Shown: positions 9,632 to 17,023, numbered from the stretch's first letter. The stretch: 64,000 nucleotides of DNA from Lachnospiraceae bacterium UBA4631 (GCA_002406015.1 DHMX01000023.1:117031-181030); one strand, 5' to 3'. Notes: generated by a model not told the origin, from the sequence alone. A program made the numbers and translations.

Positions 9632-10502
9632 CTATTTCTCTGCTCCACAGGTACTACACTTGTAAGTGCCATTTCCCTGCTGTTCGGTATGGGCTGGAGT
9701 GTCAACTACCCATTGCTTCTCGTAGGTAGGAGGGATGACTTGCTCACCAACTACTACCTGTTGTCCGCCATAACTACAGTTTACAGAACCATCAGGGCAT
9801 GTGTGGCTAGAATCTCCACCCCTTAGACCGTTTGCGGTATAGTCAAATCCACAGTGGGCACATAGGGTGTGATCTTCGTACAGTGGCCAAGTAGCACCCG
9901 GGTCAACCATGATCTCTTCGTAGTGTCCAACCTCTGGGACGTACACAGCTTCAGTATTCTCTACCCATGTGTGAGTATGTGCCGGAGCTTCAGTAGTGCT
10001 GTTTGGCTTGGAAGTTTCTGTTGTTGAATTGCCAGGCTTCGGTTGTGCTATTCGGCTTTGAAGTCTCGGTTGTTGAAGCTGGTCTTGTTGCTTCGGTAGT
10101 AGCATTTGCTCTGGAAGTCTCGGTAGTTGAGTTATTACCTCTTGTGCTTGCGGTTGTGCCGGTTGCCTTTGAAGTTGACTCTGTAGATGCTGCCTGTCTG
10201 CCGGTAGAAGTTCTTGTAGCTTCTGTAGTAGCACCGGCATTGTCTGACTCTGCATTTTCAACTTCGGTAGAACCATTTCCGGCAGTAGCAGTAGTACCAG
10301 TTGCCTTACCATTCTTCTCAGCTACGGCACTTCCCTTTTCAGCTGATGCATCTACTTCTGCAACCACCTCTGCATCTGTAGTCTCTGTATCATTGTCCTT
10401 GCAGCCTGCCATCAAGGTGCTTGTAACTAAAACTCCTGCCAGCAATGTTCCCTTTACGATGGTGCCGATATGTGCCTTGGTTAAATATGTTCTGTTCTTC
10501 AT
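9632..10502 (-). pseudogene. Lipoprotein with STTE repeats, frameshifted
   Basis: From ATG 10502 (AAAGGAG nine bases upstream) the protein has a signal peptide ending in a lipobox, TSTLMAGC, so it would be a lipid-anchored surface protein. A low-complexity Thr/Ser/Glu stalk follows, with repeats such as NSTTETSKP. Near 10040 the reading frame changes within the repeats: the first frame runs to a stop at 9990, while the adjacent frame resumes NSTTETSKPNSTTEAPAHTHTW and continues to 9632. The C-terminal part carries two CxxC pairs (CAHCG and CSTCG). An 8-base loss between neighbouring repeats would explain the shift. Repair by repeat slippage is conceivable, so phase variation or an assembly error are alternatives to simple decay. 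Confidence 0.65.
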
Positions 10503-10659
10503 AAGAATCAACTCCTTTCGATTGCTGTTGTTTAAGCCTTTCTTCCTAACTATATCTTACCACTTCAATATCAAGATGTCAAGGTATTTCTTAAAAATAT
10601 TTTTGAAAATTAGTCCTCTTATTTTTCGGTAGGTTTGCTATGAATGTCATACATACCAG

Positions 10660-10682
10660 AACCGGGATGCCGGTTTTTTTGG
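10660..10682 (+). terminator. Small terminator hairpin without an obvious gene
   Basis: AACCGG-GATG-CCGGTT is followed by seven T. No plus-strand gene ends immediately upstream, so it may insulate the following gene or end an unseen short RNA. Confidence 0.4.
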
Positions 10683-10768
10683 ACGCAACCCTCTTATTTT
10701 TTTGACAGGGTATGGAGGGATTGGTAAACTATTTATGAAGAAAATTTATACATTCGGAGGAGGAGATT

Positions 10769-11428
10769 ATGGAGAATAAGAAAAAGCCCAACGTAAAACG
10801 AATCATTCTGATTGCCATTATCGTGGCTATTATCATGGCAGGTCCTACAGCATTCATACTGCAGATGATGATGGCATATCAATCATTTCGGGCAAAGCAG
10901 TATCAGGAAACTGTGGCAATAGATTATGCCGAGTATGTGAAGGCTATGGGAGGTATCGACTGGTCGCCGGAACGTGACCCGGACTTTGTGCCGGATGACA
11001 GGGAGGTAGCCATGCGGCTTGCCTATTATAATTACAAAAATGAATGTACTCTTACGCAGGAAGAATTAATGTCACAGTTTGCAGCCAGCAAAACAACGAG
11101 GGAAGGTGTCGGTGATTTAAGAGCGTTTACCGATTTTGCTATCAGCGAGATATGTTACCAGGATGACACATTTAGCAGTTGTAAAAGCTGTTGCAGGCAG
11201 ATATTAACAGAAAGCGGAATAGACCCTGACGGAGCAACAACGGAAGAAGTCACAGAAGCATTTTTTAAGGCAATTGCAATCGAAACTTATATGGAGGAGA
11301 ATGGATATGGACGTTATAATGAAAGTAATGTAGTGCAGCAAATGAACATGATAGAACAGGTTGACGAGATATATACGGAGTTCTTAAACCGGCAGGCAGG
11401 GGATACATTTAGTAGTAACCAGTTATAA
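10769..11428 (+). CDS. Membrane-anchored protein of unknown function
   Basis: Start ATG 10769 follows GGAGGAGGAG. The 219-residue protein has a short basic N-terminus, one transmembrane helix (IILIAIIVAIIMAGPTAFIL), and an acidic helical outside domain. That domain includes FSSCKSCCRQIL, a cluster of three cysteines. No family was recognised. In position and layout it resembles the bitopic accessory proteins found beside Cna-B proteins in integrative elements, but that is inference. A terminator hairpin follows at once, so it is probably monocistronic. Confidence 0.6.
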   Translation: MENKKKPNVKRIILIAIIVAIIMAGPTAFILQMMMAYQSFRAKQYQETVAIDYAEYVKAMGGIDWSPERDPDFVPDDREVAMRLAYYNYKNECTLTQEELMSQFAASKTTREGVGDLRAFTDFAISEICYQDDTFSSCKSCCRQILTESGIDPDGATTEEVTEAFFKAIAIETYMEENGYGRYNESNVVQQMNMIEQVDEIYTEFLNRQAGDTFSSNQL

Positions 11429-11462
11429 AATCAACCGGCTATACATTATATGCAACGAATAA

Positions 11463-11500
11463 GGACCCATCATGGTAACATGGTGGGTCCCTGCTCTTGC
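11463..11500 (+). terminator. Terminator
   Basis: GGACCCATCATG pairs with CATGGTGGGTCC (one G-T pair) around GTAA, followed by CTGCTCTTGCTTTC. It closes the preceding membrane-protein gene. The following 11500-11645 holds no gene I can support. Confidence 0.6.
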
Positions 11501-11645
11501 TTTCAGAATAACCGCAGTGTTGACGGTAGTTTCACAATCTTTATTCTATAAGCCGGCGGCAGGTGTGTCAAATGTTTCCGGAAAAGAATATACAGGATTC
11601 TTTCTGGATGAGAAGTGCCTGTCCGGAAAGCCGGTAGGTCAAATA

Positions 11646-11682
11646 AAACCACTTCCATCATTTTTCGGTAGAAGTGGTTTCT
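11646..11682 (-). terminator. Terminator of the XRE regulator gene
   Basis: AAACCACTTC and GAAGTGGTTT form a ten-base-pair stem; on the minus strand it runs into TTTTATTT, ten bases past the regulator stop. Confidence 0.65.
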
Positions 11683-11692
11683 GCAGGCATCC

Positions 11693-11914
11693 CTACTTAT
11701 TATCCGGAGAACCAAACAATATGTAGTCAGTGGATACCTCAAGAGCCGCAGCCAGTTTCGCCAGAGTATCTACCGACATTCCACGTTTCCCGTATTCAAT
11801 GGAACGCATGAATACCGGAGAAATCTCTAACAGTTCAGCAAGATATTCAATTGTATACTCATGGTCTTCCCGGCATTTCCTTACCCGCATACCCAAGTAA
11901 AACAGGTCAATCAT
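11693..11914 (-). CDS. XRE-family helix-turn-helix regulator
   Basis: ATG 11914 is preferred because GGAGG sits eight bases upstream, whereas the longer frame begins at a TTG inside that site. The 73-residue protein is essentially one HTH_3/Cro-like domain: RVRKCREDHEYTIEYLAELLEISPVFMRSIEYGKRGMS, with the usual ending TLAKLAAALEVSTDYILFG. It should bind operator DNA as a dimer and control neighbouring genes. Its likely targets are itself and genes of the surrounding accessory segment. The upstream region to 12190 is AT-rich and contains short GTAG-rich repeats (12127-12155). Confidence 0.8.
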   Translation of the reverse strand: MIDLFYLGMRVRKCREDHEYTIEYLAELLEISPVFMRSIEYGKRGMSVDTLAKLAAALEVSTDYILFGSPDNK

Positions 11915-12187
11915 TTTCGATACCTCCAAGGTATTTTATCTTTTGTGTCCATGTATGTTTTTACATATATTTCGGATTGTGTTTTTGTGTATGCCGTCTA
12001 TGGCAGGGGATAAGGGGTCCTGTAGGTATATTATAGAAATATAGAGAAAAATGTCAATATTTGTATTTTATTTTTTAAGAGTATTGTCAATATTTTTTCA
12101 AGAAGGAAACAGTTCGATATTAGGTGTGTAGTAAAATGTAGCAGAATGTAGTAGAAATTGTAAACGAAGTTTAGCTGTTATTACACG

Positions 12188-12472
12188 TTACTTATTTGTG
12201 CAGATATTGGAATGTGTGGGAGTGGTGGGACAGGTGTTATCTGGTATGTGTAACCCTGTTTTGCGGCACAATACCTTTTCGGTTACTTTTTCAACTACCT
12301 TTTCAACTACCTTTCCGAATACCTTTTCAATTACTTTTTCAATTACTTTTTCAACAAATCGTGGCTGATAACCATTGGATATAGGCGGTTTTTGAGGTTC
12401 TATATTGTATATGGCTTTACCGGCTTCTATGTGCTTTGGATGGCATAATGTAAAGGTGGGTTTTCGATAGAA
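12188..12472 (-). pseudogene. Open frame with (V/I)EKV repeats, no start codon
   Basis: The minus strand is open for 94 codons between TGA (12473-12475) and TAA (12188-12190). It reads plausibly as protein: KPTFTLCHPKHIEAGKAIYN, then a spacer, then seven four-residue units of the form VEKV or IEKV, then a Pro/Thr/Cys-rich tail. No ATG, GTG or TTG with a ribosome site opens it. An ATG at 12478 in another frame would need a shift near 12462. It is probably the C-terminal half of a decayed gene. I do not recognise the family. Confidence 0.4.
12273..12356. repeat. Seven tandem 12-bp units
   Basis: Seven imperfect 12-bp units with consensus ACYTTTTCAAYT lie head to tail. They encode the (V/I)EKV units of the minus-strand frame, but they also have the size and spacing of plasmid-type iterons. 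A related array lies at 12746-12817. Confidence 0.6.
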
Positions 12473-12482
12473 TCATATGTTT

Positions 12483-12608
12483 ATTTTATGACAGACACCT
12501 GCTTTACCTTTGCCAATGCACAGGGTAACTACTAGGTTTTGTTTCTAAAATGTTAGTAGTAGGTGGCAAGCTATTGACGAGCTTATAGCTCCAGTTGTGT
12601 CATAAAAT
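12483..12608. other. Structured palindromic element (candidate RNA or origin)
   Basis: ATTTTATGACA at 12483-12493 pairs perfectly with TGTCATAAAAT at 12598-12608, closing a 126-nt domain. Inside it are CACCT/AGGTG (12496-12500 with 12561-12565), a 7-bp hairpin ACTACTA/TAGTAGT (12528-12560), and GAGCT-TAT-AGCTC (12579-12591). The whole could fold into a three-way-junction-like structure in either strand. There is no coding frame across it. It could be a structured RNA, a leader of the minus-strand frame, or a replication/transfer origin. Confidence 0.45.
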
Positions 12609-12705
12609 GTGGCTGTGAAGTTTCCAAAAAGGTGCGTAGTAAGAAATATTTAGTGTTTTAATTTTGGTGGGTGCTGCAGTATAGGTTACCGGGTTTCACC
12701 CTCCG

Positions 12706-12888
12706 TTATCTTTGACTGCAATGATTGTTTGATGGTATGCAGGATGGGTTTTCAGTTACCTTTTCAGTTGCTTTTTCAACTACTTTTTCGATTACCTTTT
12801 CAACTACCTTTTCGCAAAAATCATGTGTCTTTCGGTTCGGCAAACCTCGAAAGCTACAAAGCCTTATTTTACAAGGGTTTGGAGGGTG
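12706..12888 (-). pseudogene. Second open frame with VEKV repeats, no start codon
   Basis: The minus strand is open for 60 codons between TGA (12889-12891) and TAA (12706-12708). It reads HPPNPCKIRLCSF, then VEKV-type units encoded by the 12-bp repeats, then NPSCIPSNNHCSQR. It has no start codon. It parallels the frame at 12188-12472 in having Cys/Pro-rich flanks around the same repeats, so the two look like diverged copies of one decayed gene. Confidence 0.35.
12746..12817. repeat. Six tandem 12-bp units
   Basis: Six units close to ACCTTTTCAACT, the same consensus and orientation as the array at 12273-12356, about 390 bp away. The unit is too short and there are no spacers, so this is not CRISPR. 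Confidence 0.6.
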
Positions 12889-13030
12889 TCAAGAATTAAA
12901 AATTGATGCTGATTAATATACCATTTTGGGAAATCAGACTACGTCTTCGGGTTTTTTGGTTATTTTTTTGATTTTTCTTCGGGCATCCGATATACTGATA
13001 CTAACGATTTTAGAATGGATGGTAAAGTAC

Positions 13031-13426
13031 ATGGATTTTAACTGTATTTTTCACTTGACTGCGTATCTGAAAGATAAACCGGATATTCTTGTCAAAGAAG
13101 CTCTAGGGATACTCTGTTCTACCGGAAGAACCGTTGAGCAGGCAGCAGATACCCTTACCGGGATATTTTCGGTGGGGGGCGGGGAGGAGCTTGACCGCTA
13201 CCTCTCATACATAGAGCCGTACCGGGATGGTAGTGAGATTGTCACAGCCCGTAACGGCTGCCTTGGCATTATTGATGAACTGGGGACGGCGGGGGTCTCG
13301 GCTTCCTGCTGTGACTGTAAATATATCCCTATGCGTAAGAAACAGCACATATCTGTAGCGGATGATATACTTCTGCTCCGGTGCTGTGTACTTGACAGGA
13401 TTCAGGACATTGAGGAGCAGCAATAG
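13031..13426 (+). CDS. Hypothetical protein of the accessory segment
   Basis: The frame is open from 12926, but ATG 13031 with GGATGG ahead is the best start; it gives 131 residues. The protein is helical and soluble, with repeated cysteines near the C-terminus (ASCCDCKYIP and LLLRCCVLD). No motif or family is recognised. It is followed 100 bp later by a palindromic promoter and the 326-residue gene. It may be a small regulator or structural protein of the element; this is inference only. Confidence 0.5.
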   Translation: MDFNCIFHLTAYLKDKPDILVKEALGILCSTGRTVEQAADTLTGIFSVGGGEELDRYLSYIEPYRDGSEIVTARNGCLGIIDELGTAGVSASCCDCKYIPMRKKQHISVADDILLLRCCVLDRIQDIEEQQ

Positions 13427-13464
13427 TGTCTATAAGTTATATGTTCTATTGAAAAACGTCCTTC

Positions 13465-13515
13465 TTGACTTGTATCACCTTTTATGCTATGTTAGTAAAT
13501 AACATAACATAAAAG
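13465..13515 (+). promoter_or_regulatory. Promoter overlapped by a 16-bp-arm palindrome
   Basis: TTGACT (13465-13470), a 17-base spacer and TATGTT (13488-13493) form a good sigma-A promoter. Overlapping the -10 box, CTTTTATGCTATGTTA (13479-13494) pairs with its complement at 13500-13515 with one mismatch and a 5-base loop. It looks like an operator, or a 5'-end hairpin just before the AAGGAGG ribosome site. Confidence 0.6.
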
Positions 13516-13526
13516 GAGGCAAGAAA

Positions 13527-14507
13527 ATGGGCAATGATAATTTGTCTTGGACTGAGGTTCTAGCAATGTTGAAACACACACATACATTGAGTTATCGAAA
13601 GAACTGGCAGCCGGACACAGAAACAGATTTGGGGATATGTGGCTTGCTTAAAGCAACTAGACAATGGGTGCTGAAGTATATCACACCGAACCTAGACCAT
13701 ATATACCTTTCCAATAACATAAGCAAAGAATACTCACCAGACTGGGTGAAAGCGGCTGCTGCCTGCCTTAACAGAGAAGACATGAGCGAATCATGCTATT
13801 TTTCACCATCTGACTTTTTGAACTTAATTAACAATTCCATAACAGCAAGTCGCCAAACTCATGTGATAGACGTAATGCCCCTTATTGCTAATAAGCAGGC
13901 ATTTCTTGAGGAACGGAGGAAGATAGATGAGCGTTTAATCGAATTAAGGGATTCTATTGCTCAAAATCCATTTAACAGAAGCCACCTATCTGAAATACGC
14001 AAGCTCAATAAGCAACGGCAGTTTTTGTTCCTTGACTATATTTCGGATATGGACAGACTTATAGTTACTTCGGGCATTGTAGTACCGACAAGCCGAGCCG
14101 ATTTACTAAGAACACAGGTGGACGTAAAGGTAGATTCTCTGGATGATTTGCAGAAGTGGAAGACCACTCGCCAGATTAAAGATGAACAGCCAGGAATCAC
14201 AGACGAAGAAATTTACAGATACCTATGCAAAACCGGAGCTATCCGTATTTCGCTAAACCTATCCGATAAAAACGGTGCGACCTCAGACAAGGTATATTAT
14301 GTCGTTCCGGAGGAGCCTATCCCTGAAGTTTCCGCACTAATTACGGAGTCTGCGTATCAGATACTAAAATCAAAGCAAAGTATAGCAAAAGAGCAAAAAG
14401 GAAGGGTTCGGGAATTGACAGAAGAAGAGAAGGCGGAATATCATCGCATGGCAGACAACGCAACCCAGATTGTGCTTGATTTAAGCGACGTTAACAATTT
14501 AGAATAA
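13527..14507 (+). CDS. Hypothetical 326-residue protein
   Basis: ATG 13527 has AAAGGAGG seven bases upstream. The protein is soluble and mainly helical. A coiled-coil-like stretch, AFLEERRKIDERLIELRDSI followed by SHLSEIRKLNKQRQFL, lies in the middle, and a Lys/Glu-rich region near the C-terminus contains RVRELTEEEKAEYHRMADNA. The part around residue 215 (TTRQIKDEQPGITDEEIYRYLC) resembles a small DNA-binding or helical bundle domain, but I cannot name a family. Its tightly palindromic promoter and its LexA-like neighbour suggest a regulated element function such as replication or maintenance. Confidence 0.55.
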   Translation: MGNDNLSWTEVLAMLKHTHTLSYRKNWQPDTETDLGICGLLKATRQWVLKYITPNLDHIYLSNNISKEYSPDWVKAAAACLNREDMSESCYFSPSDFLNLINNSITASRQTHVIDVMPLIANKQAFLEERRKIDERLIELRDSIAQNPFNRSHLSEIRKLNKQRQFLFLDYISDMDRLIVTSGIVVPTSRADLLRTQVDVKVDSLDDLQKWKTTRQIKDEQPGITDEEIYRYLCKTGAIRISLNLSDKNGATSDKVYYVVPEEPIPEVSALITESAYQILKSKQSIAKEQKGRVRELTEEEKAEYHRMADNATQIVLDLSDVNNLE

Positions 14508-14543
14508 TACTGAAATGCCTAAGTAGAATAGGAGAGCATCATA

Positions 14544-14809
14544 ATGGCAAGAGAAAAAAAGGGCTTGACACTCGTGAAAAGATATTAGATGCAATTATAG
14601 CCTACATTCAAGAACATGGATACCCTCCAACGATAGAGGAGATAGGGCAGGCTGTAGGGCTAAAGTCAAAAGCAACTACCCATCATCACCTCAATGTGCT
14701 GTTAGAAGAAGGTAAGTTGGAAACGGATGCTCCTGGAGCACCACGAGCTATCCGAGTTCCCGGATATAGGTTTGAAAGAACAAATCGACCGTACGATAGG
14801 AGGGTTTAA
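14544..14809 (+). pseudogene. LexA DNA-binding-domain protein with -1 frameshift at a slippery site
   Basis: ATG 14544 has AGGAGA nine bases upstream but stops after 14 codons. The minus-one frame, entered at 14555-14561, encodes GLDTREKILDAIIAYIQEHG, then YPPTIEEIGQAVGLKS and a HHHLNVLLEEGKL stretch. This is a clear LexA-type winged helix (about 80 residues, no protease domain), ending at TAA 14809. The junction is A-AAA-AAG in the start frame, the classic -1 slippery heptamer. So this may be a simple indel in an A7 run, a sequencing error, or programmed frameshifting. The next gene's ribosome site (GGAGGG) overlaps its stop, indicating an operon. Confidence 0.6.
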
Positions 14810-14814
14810 ACATC

Positions 14815-14913
14815 ATGAATAATGATATTAAATGTTCAGAATGTCAATACTGTAAAGATTTTAGAGGGTGCGAAAAGACCCGTGATTCCTTTTCATGCAC
14901 ATTTCATGGATAA
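14815..14913 (+). CDS. Tiny Cys-rich protein (32 residues)
   Basis: Start ATG 14815 follows AGGAGGG, which overlaps the end of the LexA-like frame. The peptide begins MNNDIKCSECQYCKDFRGC and ends SFSCTFHG: five cysteines in 32 residues, CxxCxxC plus two more, with a final histidine. This suggests a zinc knuckle. No family is recognised. It resembles small Cys-rich proteins scattered through Clostridial integrative elements. The 14914-15072 gap holds only an AT-rich leader with a weak hairpin (ACCAGA/TCTGGT). Confidence 0.55.
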   Translation: MNNDIKCSECQYCKDFRGCEKTRDSFSCTFHG

Positions 14914-15072
14914 CGGCATTGAAAAACCGTTGATTTAAATATGTGAGGATGTGATGCCATTATTTTTTTGAACGAAGACTATACCAGATTGATTTTCTTT
15001 TTCTTGTCTGGTAAAATAATTTTAAACCTCGGTAAATAGACTACTGGCTTTTTTATAAAGAGAGGTGCATTT

Positions 15073-15966
15073 ATGGAAACAGAGATACGGACACAATGGC
15101 ATCCAGCTTTCTGCTCTTCATTAAAGTTGGAATTGCGTGAAAACAGACAGGATTTGGAGTTTCAGGAAGAGCATACGCTAAATAGCAAACCGCTTCTTAT
15201 GGATTTGTTAGTTATTAAAAAAGAATCTGGTGTTGTTATAAAAAACGAACTAGGTTCGATATTCAGAACGTATAATATATGGGAATACAAGTCTCCGGAC
15301 GACCACTTGAATATTGATACATTTTTCAAGGTACTGGCTTATGCTTATCTGTATAAGACAGAAACAATACAAGGGAATAGTATTGATATTGGGAATATTA
15401 CCATTAGCTTTCTGAGACACCGGAAACCAATAAAACTTTTTGCAAAGCTGGAAGAACTTGGATATGTAATAGAGAAGAAATTAGATGGTATCTACTATAT
15501 GTACGTTGTAAATAACATTGTTCCGGTACAATTTATCGTTACAAATGAATTGAACCCAGAGAATCATATATGGATAACATCCCTGATAAGAAATCTGCCG
15601 CAAAAACAAGCTATGGAGCTGATTCGGCAGGCAGAAACGCTATGCGAGGGGATTGACCACAAGTGTGTGGATTCCTTACTACAGGTAGTAATCTCTGAAA
15701 ATAATCAGATGTTTTTTCAATTAAAGGAGGCTGAGGGAACTATGTGCGATGCGTTAAAAGAATTAATGAAAGATGAATTAGAGCAAGGCATTGAGCAAGG
15801 CAGGCAGCAGGGCATTGAGCAAGGCAGGCAGCAAGGCATTGAGCAAGGGGAGCTTATTGGAAAAATAAAGCTTCTATATCAAGACTTTCATATGTCTGTA
15901 GCAGATATTGCCCAAAAGCTCAACATAACAACAGAAACAGTAGAGGAGGTTCTTTCTTTAAAATAA
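15073..15966 (+). CDS. Rpn-family PD-(D/E)XK nuclease/transposase-like protein
   Basis: ATG 15073 follows AGAGAGG. The 297-residue protein has a PD-(D/E)XK core: Asp44 in LLMDLLVIKK and Glu71-x-Lys73 in NIWEYKSP. It continues as in the Rpn/PDDEXK_2 group of recombination-promoting nucleases. Near the C-terminus it carries tandem copies of the 8-residue unit EQGRQQGI (24-bp direct repeats at about 15780-15850), followed by a small helix-turn-helix-like end, MSVADIAQKLNITTETVEEVL. In the family, these Gln/Glu/Gly repeats vary in number between strains. The gene ends at a strong terminator close to the right junction of the accessory segment. Confidence 0.75.
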   Translation: METEIRTQWHPAFCSSLKLELRENRQDLEFQEEHTLNSKPLLMDLLVIKKESGVVIKNELGSIFRTYNIWEYKSPDDHLNIDTFFKVLAYAYLYKTETIQGNSIDIGNITISFLRHRKPIKLFAKLEELGYVIEKKLDGIYYMYVVNNIVPVQFIVTNELNPENHIWITSLIRNLPQKQAMELIRQAETLCEGIDHKCVDSLLQVVISENNQMFFQLKEAEGTMCDALKELMKDELEQGIEQGRQQGIEQGRQQGIEQGELIGKIKLLYQDFHMSVADIAQKLNITTETVEEVLSLK

Positions 15967-15980
15967 AAAGAAGGAACAGA

Positions 15981-16018
15981 GACAACCCACCTATCTATAA
16001 CAGGTGGGTTGTCTTTTT
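15981..16018 (+). terminator. Terminator of the Rpn-like gene
   Basis: GACAACCCACCT pairs perfectly with AGGTGGGTTGTC around a nine-base loop and is followed by TTTTT. Confidence 0.85.
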
Positions 16019-16029
16019 GTAGAATAACA

Positions 16030-16056
16030 AAAAGAGACGGTTGTCGTCTCTTTTTT
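16030..16056. terminator. Second terminator, usable both ways
   Basis: AAAGAGACG-GTTGT-CGTCTCTTT with T run on one side and A run on the other. It lies between the Rpn-like gene and the LysR fragment. Confidence 0.65.
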
Positions 16057-16131
16057 TGTATGCAATATTTGAAATGGTCTGTTTGCAGCAGAAGGAGGTT
16101 CAATCCATTCAGAAAAGCACTGGTAAAGTAG

Positions 16132-16380
16132 ACAAAAATTAATTTGTCTGCCTATTTTATCGGTGTTTTCTTAGATACTTTTGCAATTATGTCCATGGTG
16201 GAAAAAGGACTTGACATCAGTATTTTGCCGGATATGATTTTGCAGAAGATTCCTTATGAAATCGAGATAAGACCGCTGGAAGTACCATATTACAGAGAAA
16301 TAGGGATTGCCATGAAGAATCTAAATCAATTGACTCCTGCCGCAAAAAGATTTATGGAATACCTCATCTGCTCCCGATGA
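16132..16380 (+). pseudogene. LysR-family regulator, C-terminal fragment
   Basis: The frame is open from 16132 (after TAG) without a proper start. From about 16174 it reads DTFAIMSMVEKGLDISILPD, then QKIPYEIEIRPLEVPYYREIG, then AAKRFMEYL. This is the end of a LysR substrate-binding domain (the GISILP motif is diagnostic). The helix-turn-helix and most of the effector domain are missing. Sequence before 16170 is unrelated. Together with the MATE fragment at the left it marks the boundary of the inserted segment. Confidence 0.75.
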
Positions 16381-16978
16381 AATACATAGTAACTGTGGCA
16401 AGTATTAGCGGAATCCCATTATAAAATAGGTTTTCTGTTGTCCATGGTTGTTTGTTGTAATAGATGAACCAATTATGTTCGCCATTGTTAAGAAAAAAGA
16501 CAAAAATAGGGTATAGTACCGTAACGGATGCGGCTAAAATAGGGAATGGAAAGGTTCTTAGCAGTAAGTAGCATCCTGCGTTTAGAAAAATACAGACCAG
16601 AGCCGTTCCCAATCCGTCCAGCCAGAGTGATTTCCAGCCAAGGGCAGCCAGAGCAGTCGTAAAGAATAATATCAACAGGGTAGGAAGCTGTATTTTGCAT
16701 ACAGAAGCCATATGATTTCCCCGATAGAATTGGAATAATTCTTTTCCCGGCAGGGTCAATACTTCGTTTAAATACAGAATTGTCCATAACGTAGAGAACA
16801 GCGGATAAAAGAAGAACAGGATATAAGACACCAGTGAACCGTAAATAAGACCGATGCCGTATTTTATCCGGATATGTATAATCAGACAAGGGATAAGTAA
16901 CAAATAGACCACCCAAGGCAGTATACGCCATTTGCTTAATCCGAAATATTCATAAAAAAATGTTTTAATATTCTTCAT
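16364..16978 (-). CDS. Putative ABC exporter membrane subunit
   Basis: This 204-residue protein is almost wholly hydrophobic, with about five to six membrane segments, e.g. LPWVVYLLLIPCLIIHI, YILFFFYPLFSTLWTILYL and TLLILFFTTALAALGW. It lies directly downstream of an ABC ATPase and is probably the second membrane component of that exporter. No specific family was recognised. Its 3' end overlaps the end of the LysR fragment on the other strand by 17 bases, so this operon touches the accessory segment boundary. Confidence 0.6.
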   Translation of the reverse strand: MKNIKTFFYEYFGLSKWRILPWVVYLLLIPCLIIHIRIKYGIGLIYGSLVSYILFFFYPLFSTLWTILYLNEVLTLPGKELFQFYRGNHMASVCKIQLPTLLILFFTTALAALGWKSLWLDGLGTALVCIFLNAGCYLLLRTFPFPILAASVTVLYPIFVFFLNNGEHNWFIYYNKQPWTTENLFYNGIPLILATVTMYFIGSR

Positions 16979-17023
16979 ATAATATCCTGCTCTTTCTCGT
17001 ATAAATGTGATAACAGCGTAAGG

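Noticed and set aside
10003..10632. 209-codon plus-strand frame, Val/Ala/Ser-rich
   Set aside because: It is the antisense of the lipoprotein Thr/Ser repeats, has no ribosome site, and its composition mirrors the repeats.
11472..11726. 84-codon plus-strand frame after the membrane protein
   Set aside because: It starts inside a terminator stem and runs through the terminator of the opposite gene.
12273..12817. Clustered short repeats as a CRISPR array
   Set aside because: The units are 12 bp, directly adjacent without spacers, imperfect, and no cas gene is present.
12725..12916. Plus-strand 63-codon frame rich in Phe, Ser and Thr
   Set aside because: It is the plus-strand reading of the 12-bp repeats without a ribosome site; the minus-strand reading has more protein-like flanks.
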